A stretch of DNA of 64,000 bases from Vibrio harveyi NBRC 15634 = ATCC 14126 = KCTC 12724 (GCF_001591145.1 NZ_BCUF01000021.1:1-64000), one strand, 5' to 3'. Positions 8,193 through 18,836 are shown, counted from the stretch's first letter. Notes: generated by a model not told the origin, from the sequence alone. Program-made: numbers and translations.

Positions 8193-9599
8193 TAGCCAGT
8201 CTTTCACTGCTTTGCGCGACACTTTAATACCACCACCCAACAGAGTTTGAGGCATTGCGTAATACGCTACTGGCCATTTGAATTTCTCTAGCTTAGTTTT
8301 TAGGTATTGCTCGTACTGTACTTTGCTCAATAACGATTCAGTTTGAATCACAGCCACTGGTCGGTGTCCAAATTCCGCATCTTCTACTGGCACAACAATG
8401 CTTTGCGAAATACCCTCGATTTGGTTCAGTACTGCTTCAATTTCTTCGCAGTGAACATTCTCACCGCCAGAGATGAATTGGTTGTCTGCTCGTCCAATGA
8501 TCTTAAGTTCATCGCCTTGCCACTCACCTAAGTCTTTACTGTCGAACCAACCATCATCATTAAGCAGAGAAGTAACACTTCCTTGATTGAAGTAGCCAGT
8601 TGCGAGAGTGAGCCCGCCAATATAAATGCGTTGCTCCTCCAGCTTAATATCTCGATTTTGCAATAGGTGACCTGCATTGCTGATGCTGTCTATTTGCTTT
8701 GCTGTCACCGTTGAAGCGGCTTCCGTCATGCCGTAGCCTAGCCAAGTCTCAATGCCTTGTTGTGTCGCTCGTAGTGCGAGCTCATGTGCGACGTGGCTAC
8801 CACCCAGTAATACATGCGTGAGAGACAATTCAACTTGTTCGTCCAGCAAACGCTTAAGCTGGGTCGAGACTAAAGAAGCATGAGAGACACCAACAATATC
8901 GTCCGTAAAGCTTCCACTTCCGACCTTAATGGTTGCACCAGCGAACAGCCAGCGATACACAATGGCAAGACCAGAAACATGATAAAGCGGCAAAGAGAGT
9001 AACCACGTACCTTGTTGGTCGAACCGAAACTCAGCCAACAGACCTTGAGCTGAAGAAAGGTGCTGTCTATGTGTATGAACAACCGCTTTGGGCGTACCGG
9101 TTGAACCAGAGGTAAATACGATAGATGCGAATCCATCATGCGAGTATCCGTCAGTAGAGAGCACTGATACATCATCGGTGTTAGTGTCTGGAATCGACAA
9201 CAAGGTAGCACTAAGTTGTGATAACTGATTTTCAGAGTACAAACCAACGGCACCATCAGCAAACCAAACAAAGCGTTGCTGGTTCGGTTTGTATAATGTC
9301 GTTAGTTTGCCAGACAGAGCCTCAAAAGGCTGCGGCATGGTTAAAGCAACAGTCGCTCCTAACTGCTGAGCGGCAAGATAAAACCACAGGGTTTCAACTT
9401 GATTCTTACCGACTAACGTCACCACATCTCCATTCATCACACCTTGCTGTTGCAGGGAATGAACATAATGGCTAATCCGTGCCGCTAATTGCTGCCAATT
9501 GAGCGACGCTTTGTTTGTTTCAAGCGCAATAGAAAAAGGGCTCACTTGAGCCCAGTATTTCCAAGGTGCAATCGCAATATCATCTACGCTGAATGCCAC
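8166..9599 (-). CDS. menE: o-Succinylbenzoate-CoA ligase MenE
   Basis: Activates o-succinylbenzoate with ATP and CoA in menaquinone synthesis (cytoplasm). An ANL-family AMP-forming ligase with the P-loop FTSGSTGTPKAVVHTH, the YGMTEAAS motif, the DLGEW hinge region and a C-terminal lysine in GGGIKVSRKAV. I choose the GTG at 9599, giving 477 residues: AGGAG lies five bases upstream (9605-9609), and this start overlaps the menC stop by 16 bases, as expected for translational coupling. A longer frame back to 9641 lacks such a signal. It is the last gene of menF-D-H-B-C-E, the same order as in E. coli, and its 3' end converges with the PTS gene. Confidence 0.93.
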   Translation of the reverse strand: MAFSVDDIAIAPWKYWAQVSPFSIALETNKASLNWQQLAARISHYVHSLQQQGVMNGDVVTLVGKNQVETLWFYLAAQQLGATVALTMPQPFEALSGKLTTLYKPNQQRFVWFADGAVGLYSENQLSQLSATLLSIPDTNTDDVSVLSTDGYSHDGFASIVFTSGSTGTPKAVVHTHRQHLSSAQGLLAEFRFDQQGTWLLSLPLYHVSGLAIVYRWLFAGATIKVGSGSFTDDIVGVSHASLVSTQLKRLLDEQVELSLTHVLLGGSHVAHELALRATQQGIETWLGYGMTEAASTVTAKQIDSISNAGHLLQNRDIKLEEQRIYIGGLTLATGYFNQGSVTSLLNDDGWFDSKDLGEWQGDELKIIGRADNQFISGGENVHCEEIEAVLNQIEGISQSIVVPVEDAEFGHRPVAVIQTESLLSKVQYEQYLKTKLEKFKWPVAYYAMPQTLLGGGIKVSRKAVKDWLKNEVQNGD

Positions 9600-10573
9600 A
9601 CTAACTCCTGCTCTGACAGCGGAATAACTGGAAGATCGCACTTCGGCCAGCCCTGCTCTAATTGCGCTTTAAACAAACCAATGGTATCCAAACCTGGGAT
9701 CTCATTTGGTAGTTGCCATTGTGCTAAGCGCGCAAGTTGGTTGAGACCTAAGCTCGATTCAATGCTTGAGCTGATCACGGCTTTAATGCCCAGCGTCTTC
9801 GCCTTTTCAATCAGCTTAATACAGAAATCAACCGAGCCGATTAACGTTGGCTTGATGATGATGGTTTTCACACCAGTAAGATCTTCCAAGCTGAAATCTT
9901 CACGACGAACCGCATCTTGCAACGTCTCATCCCACGCGATAGCGATCCCCGTATTGATTGCAAAAGACAGGCTGTCGCCAGGAGAGCGACATGGCTCCTC
10001 CAAGAAGGTGATGCGCTGGCGTAGTGATGGTGCAATGTATTTTGCAAACTGCTGCGCTTTTTCTGGCGTCCAAGCACGGTTTGCATCAAGACGAAGCGTT
10101 AGCTGTGGAATCGACTCAAGGAACAAGTTCACCAGCATACCGTCACGAATCGGTTCATACAGACCGACTTTTACTTTCGCGACTTTTTCGCCTTCCATTT
10201 CGTTCAGTTTTGGGATCAGATCGTCTGGGTCACCGTTACACAAAGGCGCGACTTGGTGCTTACCTTGCGCAGGTAAACCACCTTCAAGATCCAGTTGAGC
10301 CATCGACAAACCAAACGCAACCGATGGATACATGTGGTTGTAATCCAAAGGTAAGTTCGCAACCCAGCGTTCAACCTGAGCTTGCAATTGAATACCGGCT
10401 TCTTCCACACCTTCCAAGCTAAAACCAACCAGTGGAGCGACTTCACCACGACCGATTTTATCGCCTTCGGACAGTTCAACGATGTAACCTGTACGTTCCG
10501 TCAACTTGTTATCACGCAATATCACGCCACTGTCCATTGGCAAGCAGTAACGATAAATCTTCGCTTTACGCAT
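9584..10573 (-). CDS. menC: o-Succinylbenzoate synthase MenC
   Basis: Dehydrates SHCHC to o-succinylbenzoate. A 329-residue enolase-superfamily enzyme with the metal- and base-site motifs in order: KVKVGLYEP (KxK), RLDANRAW (first metal Asp), FLEEPCRS (Glu), IAWDETL (Asp/Glu) and IIKPTL (second catalytic Lys). The length matches E. coli MenC (320). It follows menB after a 128-base gap that holds hairpins and overlaps menE, with which it is probably translationally coupled. Confidence 0.93.
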   Translation of the reverse strand: MRKAKIYRYCLPMDSGVILRDNKLTERTGYIVELSEGDKIGRGEVAPLVGFSLEGVEEAGIQLQAQVERWVANLPLDYNHMYPSVAFGLSMAQLDLEGGLPAQGKHQVAPLCNGDPDDLIPKLNEMEGEKVAKVKVGLYEPIRDGMLVNLFLESIPQLTLRLDANRAWTPEKAQQFAKYIAPSLRQRITFLEEPCRSPGDSLSFAINTGIAIAWDETLQDAVRREDFSLEDLTGVKTIIIKPTLIGSVDFCIKLIEKAKTLGIKAVISSSIESSLGLNQLARLAQWQLPNEIPGLDTIGLFKAQLEQGWPKCDLPVIPLSEQELVWHSA

Positions 10574-10669
10574 AATTCGAATCCTATGTAATGCCGTATA
10601 TTCTGAGCTCTTTAGCGAGAAAACCCGCTAGCCTCCCAGAGGGCGAGGCGCTCAGGACGAAAACGAAAT

Positions 10670-10690
10670 AGAGGAGCGCATGGCTCCTCT
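10670..10690 (-). other. Hairpin between menB and menC
   Basis: An 8-bp perfect stem (AGAGGAGC / GCTCCTCT) with a 5-base loop lies 12 bases after the menB stop. No T run follows on the minus strand, so it is more likely an mRNA-stabilising or processing hairpin inside the operon than a full terminator. A second possible stem (GCCTC..GAGGC, about 10631-10649) lies next to it. Confidence 0.45.
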
Positions 10691-10701
10691 TCTTATACGG
10701 A

Positions 10702-11568
10702 TTATGGGTTACGAGGGAATTTGTCGAAGTCTGGGCGACGTTTCTCGTTGAATGCGTTACGACCTTCTTGGCCTTCATCCGTCATGTAGAACATCATTGT
10801 CGCGTTACCAGCAAGCTCTTGCAGACCCGCTTGACCATCACAGTCTGCATTGAGTGCCGCTTTCAAACAACGTAGCGCCATAGGGCTATGTTGTAGAACT
10901 TCACGACACCAGCGAACGGTTTCTTTTTCTAGGTCTTCTAGTGGCACAACTGTGTTCACTAGTCCCATATCTACTGCTTCTTGTGCATTGTAGAAGCGAC
11001 ATAGGAACCAGATTTCGCGAGCTTTCTTCTGACCAACAATGCGAGCCATGTAAGATGCACCCCAGCCACCATCGAATGAACCGACTTTAGGACCCGTTTG
11101 ACCAAATTGTGCATTGTCAGCTGCAATCGTTAGATCACACATCATATGAAGAACATGACCACCACCGACAGCCCAACCTGCAACCGATGCGATCACTGGT
11201 TTTGGACAAGTACGGATGTCGCGTTGGAAATCCAATACGTTTAGATGGTGAGTGCCTTGGTCGTCTTTATAGCCGCCGTAATCACCGCGGATCTTCTGGT
11301 CACCGCCAGAACAGAAAGCGTCTTCGCCTAGACCCGTTAGAATGATCACGCCAACACCAGAGTCGTAGCGTGCATCTGCCAACGCATCAATCATCTCTTT
11401 CACCGTTTGAGGGCGGAACGCATTACGCACTTGTGGGCGTGCAATAGTAATTTTCGCGATACCGTCTTCAGACTTGTGGTAATGAATGTCCTCGTATTTC
11501 TCGCCGCAATCTTTCCATTGAACCGGAGCGTAAAGTTCTTCTTCAGAAATGCCTACTGTTTTAGCCAT
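10702..11568 (-). CDS. menB: 1,4-Dihydroxy-2-naphthoyl-CoA synthase MenB
   Basis: Dieckmann-type ring closure of o-succinylbenzoyl-CoA to DHNA-CoA. A crotonase-fold enzyme very close to E. coli Men[13 protein letters not shown], the oxyanion-hole region [50 protein letters not shown] and the C-terminal [14 protein letters not shown] choose the ATG at 11568 (288 residues) because GGGA lies six bases upstream; the frame is open to 11598 but those starts have weaker signals. The menH stop is at 11595, leaving a 26-base gap. Fifth enzyme step of the operon. Confidence 0.95.
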   Translation of the reverse strand: MAKTVGISEEELYAPVQWKDCGEKYEDIHYHKSEDGIAKITIARPQVRNAFRPQTVKEMIDALADARYDSGVGVIILTGLGEDAFCSGGDQKIRGDYGGYKDDQGTHHLNVLDFQRDIRTCPKPVIASVAGWAVGGGHVLHMMCDLTIAADNAQFGQTGPKVGSFDGGWGASYMARIVGQKKAREIWFLCRFYNAQEAVDMGLVNTVVPLEDLEKETVRWCREVLQHSPMALRCLKAALNADCDGQAGLQELAGNATMMFYMTDEGQEGRNAFNEKRRPDFDKFPRNP

Positions 11569-11594
11569 GGTGATTCCCATTGTTCTCGTTGCTC

Positions 11595-12389
11595 TCACCC
11601 AAAGTGAGAATGAAATATTTGATTAATGTGCATCGCAAATTGTTGTGGTTGCTCTTGATGGACATTGTGTCCAGCCCCCTCAACTTGTCGATACGCCAAC
11701 CCGCTACTCTCAGCCAGTTGACTAAATTTTTTGTCTTTTGAACCGCAAATGTAATACAGCGGAATGGTTTGTTGTTGCAGCGCAGGCAGCAAGTAAGATT
11801 GCTTTGCTAAAGACGTCGCAAGCAACATGTCCGCAACTGCTGAACCAAGATTAGCACTTCGTTTCTCAATCAATGTTTGTCTTTGCTCATGGTTTAGTGA
11901 AGAAAAGACCAACTGTTGGTACCAATCGTTCAAAACACAGGCAAGAGGCTCTGTTTTGAAGCGTCTTGCCCAATGCGCATCGTTGCGAAACCGTGCTTGT
12001 TTTTCTGACTCGCTTTGCAGCCCGAAGTTTCCCCCTTCGATAATCGCACCGCAAATATTGAGATCCAGAAAACACTGGTGCGCAAGACCATGCATAGCAA
12101 TGCGCCCACCCATTGAATAACCAATCAGAATAAACGGTTGTTGTGAGGGAAATTGTAAAGATAGTGTGGAATGGAGCAGTTTGCAGCAATCATTCAGGTC
12201 ACGGCAAAAAATAGATTGGCTATGCCCATGCCCGGGTAAGTCAATCGTTACTCGGTCATACTGTGGCAAAGCTGCCATACACGTTTGCCAATCCTCACCA
12301 CTGCCAAGCAAACCATGCAAAAACACCAACGTAGGTAATGCGCTACCTTGGTGTTTTTCCGTTGCAGTAAAGTGTTCAGAATAGAGCAT
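11595..12389 (-). CDS. menH: SHCHC synthase MenH
   Basis: Removes pyruvate from SEPHCHC to give SHCHC. A 264-residue alpha/beta hydrolase with oxyanion motif [12 protein letters not shown], nucleophile elbow GYSMGG (Ser), Asp in GSKDKKF and the final His in GAGHNVHQE, all as expected for MenH. It overlaps the end of menD by 14 bases, so the two should be translated together. The substrate specificity is inferred from the position inside the men operon; the fold alone could be many hydrolases. Confidence 0.9.
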   Translation of the reverse strand: MLYSEHFTATEKHQGSALPTLVFLHGLLGSGEDWQTCMAALPQYDRVTIDLPGHGHSQSIFCRDLNDCCKLLHSTLSLQFPSQQPFILIGYSMGGRIAMHGLAHQCFLDLNICGAIIEGGNFGLQSESEKQARFRNDAHWARRFKTEPLACVLNDWYQQLVFSSLNHEQRQTLIEKRSANLGSAVADMLLATSLAKQSYLLPALQQQTIPLYYICGSKDKKFSQLAESSGLAYRQVEGAGHNVHQEQPQQFAMHINQIFHSHFG

Positions 12390-14094
12390 GTAGATTCTTA
12401 TTGAAGGATTTAAGATGCTCTACCGCTTGATTTGACGGCGTTTGCACTTCGACCACCAATGCTCCACGACCTGTCGCCAAATGTTGTGCTACTAACGTTT
12501 GGTACTCTGCCAGCGTGCTTGGTTTACTGTATTCTAATCCAAACTGCTTAGCGGCATGCTCAAACTCATAGCCATGGGGCATTTGGTAGAAAGACTCCCT
12601 ATGCTCTTGTGGCACTGGCAGTAAATCAAAAATCGCACCACCATCGTTATTCGTGATCACTAAAACCGAAGGTAATTCACTGTGTGTAAACAGCGCTAGT
12701 GAGTTCAATCCATATAGAGCAGAAGTATCGCCAAGGAACATCAACATTGGATTTTGACGAGCTCGTTGCACACCACTTGCCGTAGCAAACAATCCATCAA
12801 TACCCGAAGCGCCACGGTTAGTGAAGACTTCGGTATTGTCCAGTTTGCCAAACATATCGATTAGGCGAACAAACAAGCTATTACCAACAAACAAGTCCAC
12901 CCCTTGAGACCGCTCCGCAACATCTATTGCCAAAGCAATTTCACTCAATTCACTCTTAGGATCGGAGACAAACAAACCTTTCGCATGCTGAGTCACCTGT
13001 TTGATGTCAGCAGCAAGGTCATCTGCCCAGCCGGAATACTCCGATTCAAACTCTGAAGTACGCTCTACCCACGCGCTTGGCTGCTCTGCCCAATGCCATT
13101 GAGGCAAGTGGCTTTGATTGTCACGATCCAACCGTGGAGAGACATACCAATATTGAATATCCCTACCATGCTGGTTGCGAGAAACATGTCTCTCTAACCA
13201 GTGATTAAAACGCTTAGAAATGATTCGGCTGCCGAACTGAACAATCAAATCGCAGTCATCAAGCTGGCTTGCCAACCTTGGGTTTTGTAGCCATAAATCA
13301 AAGTGCGCCCAATCAGAACTCACTCCACTTTGTGGGTCGGCAAGTATCGGCCACCCCATCTGCTCCGCAAATACACGAGCCGCTTGCGCTTGAACTAATG
13401 GCAAGCTTCCGATGACAACCACGCCTTTGTTATCGCCGCAACTTGGGATCGCACTGCTGGTTTTAGGGTTAAATCGCTGACAATACGTGACTTTGCTGTC
13501 TCTCCAACCTGCAACCGTGTCCAAGTAGCTTTGGTACGTACTCTTTTCAGTGTTCGAGTACAAAGGCTCGGGAAAGGCACAGTTAATGTGTACCGCACTG
13601 CCTCTTAGGCGTTGCGTAAACATCACTTCATCAACAGAAGTCAGCAACCAATTAAGAGGCGTTGATAATGTCGGGCTCGGAAGGTTTAAACTGTCCGATA
13701 CATGCTCAGCGAAAATACCCAATTGGTTGATGGCTTGGTTTGCACCGCAACCTACTAATTCAACAGGGCGGTCAGCGGTAAGTACCACCAGCTTTTCACC
13801 AGTCAACTTTGCTTCAGCAATAGCAGGCAATAAGTTCGCCACGGCAGTGCCAGAAGTCACAATCAATGCGACCGGCTCTTTGCTTGCTTTAGCAAGTCCG
13901 AGCGCCATGAAGCCTAATCCACGCTCATCAAAATGAGTATGAATAGTAAAATTGGGGTTATCTGCCGCTTCTACTGTTAAAGGTGTAGAGCGAGAACCAG
14001 GCGCAATACAAACGTGATTCACACCGAAGCGGTTCAATTCTGTCAGGATGGTTTCAGACCAGATGCGATTTAAAACAGCTTGATCGGCACTCAT
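12376..14094 (-). CDS. menD: SEPHCHC synthase MenD
   Basis: A thiamine-diphosphate enzyme that joins 2-oxoglutarate and isochorismate, the committed step of menaquinone synthesis. It has 572 residues, near the usual 556. The N-terminal PYR domain carries [11 protein letters not shown] and [13 protein letters not shown] (the cofactor-activating Glu), the C-terminal PP domain carries NRGASGIDG and [14 protein letters not shown] with the metal-binding GD...N pattern followed by TNNDGGAIF. It overlaps menF by four bases (ATGA) and menH by 14, so the first three genes form a tight translational block. Confidence 0.95.
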   Translation of the reverse strand: MSADQAVLNRIWSETILTELNRFGVNHVCIAPGSRSTPLTVEAADNPNFTIHTHFDERGLGFMALGLAKASKEPVALIVTSGTAVANLLPAIAEAKLTGEKLVVLTADRPVELVGCGANQAINQLGIFAEHVSDSLNLPSPTLSTPLNWLLTSVDEVMFTQRLRGSAVHINCAFPEPLYSNTEKSTYQSYLDTVAGWRDSKVTYCQRFNPKTSSAIPSCGDNKGVVVIGSLPLVQAQAARVFAEQMGWPILADPQSGVSSDWAHFDLWLQNPRLASQLDDCDLIVQFGSRIISKRFNHWLERHVSRNQHGRDIQYWYVSPRLDRDNQSHLPQWHWAEQPSAWVERTSEFESEYSGWADDLAADIKQVTQHAKGLFVSDPKSELSEIALAIDVAERSQGVDLFVGNSLFVRLIDMFGKLDNTEVFTNRGASGIDGLFATASGVQRARQNPMLMFLGDTSALYGLNSLALFTHSELPSVLVITNNDGGAIFDLLPVPQEHRESFYQMPHGYEFEHAAKQFGLEYSKPSTLAEYQTLVAQHLATGRGALVVEVQTPSNQAVEHLKSFNKNLHALF

Positions 14095-15398
14095 GATGCA
14101 ACCCCAAGCGGTGGGTGATCTGAAATAAGAGAAAGTAACGTCGACATTTTTTTATCTAACTCGGCCCATTCATGTTCTGCAATGGAGCCTGGAACAATAC
14201 CCGCGCCAGCAAACAGTTGAACTTGATCCCCTAAGATCAAAGCACTTCTGATCGCAACGCAAAATTCTGCACGTTCATGGCTAATATAACCCATCGAACC
14301 TGCATACCAACCACGAGCAAACGGTTCGTTATCCAGAATAAACTGCATCGATTCCTTGCGTGGTAAACCCGCTACTGCAGCGGTTGGTTGTAAAGCGGAA
14401 AGAAGCTGAACCCCATTGATTCCAGCTTTCAGTTCAGCGTGAATATTACGCTTCAAGTGCTGAACTTTTCTTAAACGTACTAAGCGAGGCTCGTTTTCGA
14501 CCTCAACGCTTTCTGAATGCGGCGACAAACGATCGATAATGTCATCCACTACATATTGGTTTTCATTCAGATTTTTAGAATCTTGAGATAGCCAGTTTGC
14601 TAGCTCCATATCTTGCTTTGCATTATCGCCACGACCAATAGTGCCGGCTAAAGCTTCGGTATGAAGCTCATGACCAACGCGTGAATAAAGACGCTCAGGC
14701 GTTGACCCCATAAAACTGTGTTTACTGTCTAGACTCAATAGAAAATGAAAGCTGTGGTGATTATTTAAGTAGCTTGCTTTAAGTAACTGCGCAGCAGAAA
14801 GTGTCGAATCTAGTTGAACCACTGTTTTGCGAGCCAAAACCACTTTCTTGAAATCATCGTTTTCAATACCTGTCAGCACTTTTTCTACTAGCGTGTTCCA
14901 CTCAGGCTCAGTTGGCGCGTGGTCAATAGATCGAATATGAGAAGAAATAGGCGCAAGGCTAGGCACATCACAAACCAGCTTTTTTAAGCCTGCTAATGTA
15001 CGGGTTTTATCTTCTGAGATATTGACTGCGAGCGACCATTGTTGATCGAAGCGAATCAACTCGATTTGAGGAAGAAAAAAGAAAGATGGCATGCAGCGAC
15101 GATTTTTCTCGTGCTGACCATCGAATGAACGACCACCCCATACACGTTGACCTTCTCCAAGGATCGTATATGCAGGTCCCGGCTCAACAAAAGAATGGAG
15201 CTGACCTAGGGCAACAACTTCTTCACGAGTATCACGGGACTGCCAGTAAAACTTGGGAAAAAGTGGTTGTGCTTCAAGCCAATCAATAAACGCAAAATTT
15301 GGTTTCTCGTTGAGTGGCTCGACTAAACGTGTTTGATTGCCTTCCGTTTGCTGAACTCGCTCGATAATTCTATTTACGGCTTGATGGAACTGTGACAA
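14091..15398 (-). CDS. menF: Isochorismate synthase MenF
   Basis: Converts chorismate to isochorismate for menaquinone. A 435-residue MST-family enzyme whose C-terminal chorismate-binding domain has KVVLARKTVV, FMGSTPERLYSR, EALAGTIGRG, the conserved QYVVDDIIDRL helix, ALQPTAAVAGLPR and AGAGIVPGSIAEHEW. First gene of the men operon; 217 bases separate it from the divergent alaA. A second isochorismate synthase, specialised for siderophore synthesis, lies at 56.8-58.0 kb. The two are told apart by context: this one is with menD. Confidence 0.93.
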   Translation of the reverse strand: MSQFHQAVNRIIERVQQTEGNQTRLVEPLNEKPNFAFIDWLEAQPLFPKFYWQSRDTREEVVALGQLHSFVEPGPAYTILGEGQRVWGGRSFDGQHEKNRRCMPSFFFLPQIELIRFDQQWSLAVNISEDKTRTLAGLKKLVCDVPSLAPISSHIRSIDHAPTEPEWNTLVEKVLTGIENDDFKKVVLARKTVVQLDSTLSAAQLLKASYLNNHHSFHFLLSLDSKHSFMGSTPERLYSRVGHELHTEALAGTIGRGDNAKQDMELANWLSQDSKNLNENQYVVDDIIDRLSPHSESVEVENEPRLVRLRKVQHLKRNIHAELKAGINGVQLLSALQPTAAVAGLPRKESMQFILDNEPFARGWYAGSMGYISHERAEFCVAIRSALILGDQVQLFAGAGIVPGSIAEHEWAELDKKMSTLLSLISDHPPLGVAS

Positions 15399-15615
15399 AT
15401 CAACCTCGAAATATGTGAGGATTAGTGGTAACTGACGGCTACTCTAAGTTTAGACCCAAAGCAAATCAAGGTCGTACGCGATCTTTTGCAAAATCCTGTG
15501 ATGGCGACAGGACAAAACTTAGCCACTAAACGGATAATTTACAGATTTATATTCTAATAAAAAACAAATTATTGTATTTTAATAAAGAAATTAACGATTT
15601 TTTAGGAATTAAACA

Positions 15616-16830
15616 ATGCAAAATATCGGGATGTCGTCAAAACTCGACAATGTCTGCTACGACATTAGGGGTCCTGTACTCAAACATGCTAAACGCATGG
15701 AGGAAGAAGGGCATAAAATCCTAAAGCTAAACATTGGTAACCCCGCCCCATTTGGTTTTGACGCCCCTGATGAGATTCTAGTAGATGTAATCCGTAATCT
15801 ACCAACTTCTCAAGGCTATTGTGATTCCAAGGGTATTTACTCAGCACGTAAAGCCGTCGTGCAGCACTACCAACGTAAAGGCATCCGTTCTCTGGATGTG
15901 GAAGATGTATACGTAGGCAACGGTGTTTCCGAACTCATCGTAATGGCAATGCAAGCGCTATTGAATAATGGCGATGAAATGCTGATCCCAGCACCGGATT
16001 ACCCATTGTGGACGGCATCTGTTGCGCTATCAGGTGGTAAGCCTGTTCATTACTTATGTGATGAAGGTGCGGACTGGTATCCAGATCTAGAAGACATCAA
16101 AAAGAAAATCACGCCAAAAACACGCGGTATTGTTCTCATCAACCCGAACAACCCAACGGGTGCGGTTTACAGCCGTGATTTCCTTTTAGAAGTGATTGAG
16201 ATTGCGCGTCAACATAAGTTGATGATCTTCGCCGACGAAATCTACGACAAAGTACTTTACGACGGTGCAACACACACTTCTGTCGCAACACTTACTGACG
16301 ATGTATTGGTAATGACCTTCAACGGTCTGTCAAAAGCATACCGTGTTTGTGGTTTCCGCGGTGGTTGGATGTTCCTAACGGGTCCTAAACATTTGGCTCA
16401 AGGCTACATCAACGGTCTCGAACTGCTGTCTTCAATGCGTTTGTGTGCCAACGTACCAATGCAACATGCAATCCAAACCGCGTTAGGCGGCTACCAAAGT
16501 ATTAATGAGTTAATCCTGCCAGGTGGTCGTCTTCTTGAACAACGAAACCGCGCTTACGAACTGATCAATCAGATCCCTGGGGTTTCGTGTGTGAAGCCAA
16601 AAGGCGCGATGTACTTGTTCCCGAAAATCGACACCAAGATGTACAACATCAAAAATGACCAACAAATGGTCTTGGATTTCTTAAAACAAGAGAAGGTATT
16701 GTTGGTACAAGGCTCTGGCTTCAACTGGCCAAAACCCGATCACTTCCGTATCGTGACTTTACCCCACGTAGAAGATCTCGAAACCGCGATTAGTCGCTTT
16801 GAGCGGTTCTTAACAACGTATAGCCAGTAG
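15616..16830 (+). CDS. alaA: Alanine transaminase AlaA
   Basis: A PLP-dependent class I/II aminotransferase (404 residues, same length as E. coli AlaA/YfbQ, formerly YfbQ). Motifs: LNIGNPAPFGF at the N-terminus, INPNNPTGAVYS, ADEIYDKVLYDGA (Asp that holds the pyridine N, Tyr) and FNGLSKAYRVCGFRGGW with the Schiff-base lysine. It makes alanine from pyruvate and glutamate. The ATG at 15616 has AGGAA seven bases upstream. It is monocistronic up to the strong terminator at 16861-16886, although the following yfbR may also receive read-through. Confidence 0.93.
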   Translation: MQNIGMSSKLDNVCYDIRGPVLKHAKRMEEEGHKILKLNIGNPAPFGFDAPDEILVDVIRNLPTSQGYCDSKGIYSARKAVVQHYQRKGIRSLDVEDVYVGNGVSELIVMAMQALLNNGDEMLIPAPDYPLWTASVALSGGKPVHYLCDEGADWYPDLEDIKKKITPKTRGIVLINPNNPTGAVYSRDFLLEVIEIARQHKLMIFADEIYDKVLYDGATHTSVATLTDDVLVMTFNGLSKAYRVCGFRGGWMFLTGPKHLAQGYINGLELLSSMRLCANVPMQHAIQTALGGYQSINELILPGGRLLEQRNRAYELINQIPGVSCVKPKGAMYLFPKIDTKMYNIKNDQQMVLDFLKQEKVLLVQGSGFNWPKPDHFRIVTLPHVEDLETAISRFERFLTTYSQ

Positions 16831-16860
16831 TAATTACTACTGAACTCTCATATGCTTAGA

Positions 16861-16886
16861 GGAGCTCCTAGTGAGCTCCTTTTTTT
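16861..16886 (+). terminator. Terminator of alaA
   Basis: A 7-bp perfect stem (GGAGCTC / GAGCTCC) with a 5-base loop is followed by seven T. It lies 30 bases after alaA. Confidence 0.88.
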
Positions 16887-16913
16887 GTATCAGAATCAAA
16901 ATTGGAGACAGCA

Positions 16914-17498
16914 ATGAAAGAAAGCCATTTTTTCGCCCACTTGGCACGAATGAAGCTCATCCAACGCTGGCCCTTGATGCGCTCGGTATCACCGGAAAAC
17001 GTTTCTGAACACAGCTTGCAAGTCGCGTTTGTCGCTCATGCCCTCGCCTTAATCAAAAACAAGAAGTTTGGCGGCAACCTCAATCCTGAACGGATAGCAA
17101 TTCTAGCCATGTACCACGACTCCAGTGAGGTGTTAACTGGTGACTTGCCAACTCCTGTAAAATACTACAACCCAGAAATCTCCAAAGAATATAAGAAGAT
17201 CGAAGCAGCTGCGGAACAAAAGTTACTGTCCATGTTGCCTGAGGAGTTTCAAGACGATTTTGCTCCCTACCTGTTGTCGCACTCTGCGCATGAAGAAGAT
17301 GCATTGATCGTGAAACAAGCTGATTCCATCTGTGCATATTTAAAATGTCTCGAAGAACTTAGTGCAGGTAATCACGAGTTTGCTCTCGCCAAGAAGCGTC
17401 TCGACATCACTTTGCAAGAACGTAAAACACCGGAAATGGAATACTTCCTTCATATCTTTGCCCCAAGTTTTGAATTATCGCTGGATGAAATCAGTTAG
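16914..17498 (+). CDS. yfbR: 5'-Deoxynucleotidase YfbR
   Basis: An HD-domain phosphohydrolase (194 residues; E. coli YfbR 199) that dephosphorylates deoxyribonucleoside 5'-monophosphates. The metal site is visible: [13 protein letters not shown] (His), [20 protein letters not shown] (HD plus the dNMP-specific stretch) and [19 protein letters not shown] (Asp). The ATG at 16914 has GGAG six bases upstream; a TTG start 12 bases earlier is unlikely because the Shine-Dalgarno would lie inside it. The dgt gene follows 15 bases after the stop, so two HD-family enzymes that break down deoxynucleotides are probably made from one mRNA. Confidence 0.93.
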   Translation: MKESHFFAHLARMKLIQRWPLMRSVSPENVSEHSLQVAFVAHALALIKNKKFGGNLNPERIAILAMYHDSSEVLTGDLPTPVKYYNPEISKEYKKIEAAAEQKLLSMLPEEFQDDFAPYLLSHSAHEEDALIVKQADSICAYLKCLEELSAGNHEFALAKKRLDITLQERKTPEMEYFLHIFAPSFELSLDEIS

Positions 17499-17513
17499 TT
17501 GATGGAGAGAAAC

Positions 17514-18836
17514 GTGTCGTTTGAATTAGATACTTCATGGCAAGAGCGCCATGACGATGAACATAAGATCCGCCGTGACGATCATCGCAGCCCATATCAG
17601 CGTGACCGTGCGCGCATCTTGCACTCTGCGGCTTTCCGCCGCTTACAGGCGAAGACTCAGGTCCACGGCAACAGCTTAGAAGACTTCCACCGAACTCGCT
17701 TAACCCACTCTCTCGAAGCCGCGCAATTGGGAACGGGTATCGTAGCGCAGCTCAAGAAAAAGCAACCAGAGTTTCGAGATCTTCTGCCGTCTGACAGCTT
17801 GATCGATTCTCTCTGTTTAGCACACGACATTGGTCATCCTCCCTATGGACATGGTGGTGAAGTAGCCCTCAACTACATGATGCGTGAGCATGGAGGTTTT
17901 GAGGGGAATGCTCAAACATTTCGTATCGTCACCAAACTAGAGCCATATACTGAGCACTTTGGTATGAACTTATCGCGACGCGCGCTACTTGGTTTGATCA
18001 AATACCCTGCGCTACTTAGCCAAACTCGTGCAGTCTGCTTACCTGACCCAGTCGAACACCAACGCAAGCTAAAAGCCAAAGACTGGTGCCCAGCAAAGGG
18101 GATCTACGACTGCGATAAGGATTTGTTCGATTGGGTCATTGCACCATTAACCGACAACGACAAAGCCTTGTTAAGCCAAATGCGCTGTCGCCCAGAATCA
18201 GACTTCGAGCACTGTAAAACTCGCTTCAAGTCACTCGATTGTTCCATCATGGAACTCGCCGATGACATTGCTTATGGCGTACATGATTTGGAAGATGCAA
18301 TTGTGCTGGGAATGGTCACTCGCCAACAATGGCAAGAAGGAGCAGCAAGCCAACTGGCGGATTGTGGTGACCCGTGGTTTGAAGAGCACATTGGGTCAAT
18401 CGGGCAGATGTTGTTTAGTGGCAAACATCATGAACGCAAAGATGCGATCGGCGGTATGGTCAATGCGCTACTTACCAGTATCTCAATTAAAGTCGTCGAT
18501 GAACCATTTAACAATGCGCTGCTGGCTTGGAACGCCTGCTTAGAACCACAGATGGCAAAAGCGCTTGAAGTCCTCAAACACTTTGTTAGTAAGTATGTGA
18601 TTCAAGTGCATCAGGTGCAGATTGTTGAGTATAAGGGTCAACAGATCATCATGGATTTGTTTGAGGCATTAAGTGCCGATCCTGAACGCTTACTTCCTAC
18701 ACACACCCAAACCTTGTGGCAAACTGCCACCACCGAGAGCGCAAAAATGCGAGTGATAGCAGATTACATCTCGGCGATGACTGACGGGCATGCACAAAAG
18801 CTACACCGTCAGTTGTTTTCTTCAATCGTGCTCTAA
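17514..18836 (+). CDS. dgt: dGTP triphosphohydrolase (dGTPase)
   Basis: Hydrolyses dGTP to deoxyguanosine and triphosphate. 440 residues, the shorter dGTPase class compared with E. coli Dgt (505). HD-site motifs: FRRLQAKTQV, RTRLTHSLEAAQLG (His), LCLAHDIGHPPYGHGGE (HD and second His) and MELADDIAYGVHDLEDAI (Asp). I choose the GTG at 17514, since GGAG (17504-17507) lies six bases before it, while the ATG at 17502 contains that Shine-Dalgarno. dGTPases of this class have been reported to act against phage by depleting dGTP; whether this one does is not shown by sequence. Downstream of yfbR by 15 bases. Confidence 0.92.
   Translation: MSFELDTSWQERHDDEHKIRRDDHRSPYQRDRARILHSAAFRRLQAKTQVHGNSLEDFHRTRLTHSLEAAQLGTGIVAQLKKKQPEFRDLLPSDSLIDSLCLAHDIGHPPYGHGGEVALNYMMREHGGFEGNAQTFRIVTKLEPYTEHFGMNLSRRALLGLIKYPALLSQTRAVCLPDPVEHQRKLKAKDWCPAKGIYDCDKDLFDWVIAPLTDNDKALLSQMRCRPESDFEHCKTRFKSLDCSIMELADDIAYGVHDLEDAIVLGMVTRQQWQEGAASQLADCGDPWFEEHIGSIGQMLFSGKHHERKDAIGGMVNALLTSISIKVVDEPFNNALLAWNACLEPQMAKALEVLKHFVSKYVIQVHQVQIVEYKGQQIIMDLFEALSADPERLLPTHTQTLWQTATTESAKMRVIADYISAMTDGHAQKLHRQLFSSIVL

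Noticed and set aside
9489..10298. A 269-codon plus-strand frame
   Set aside because: It runs antisense to menE/menC, whose motifs are complete; the amino-acid mix (Ser, Arg and Cys rich) is that of a shadow frame.
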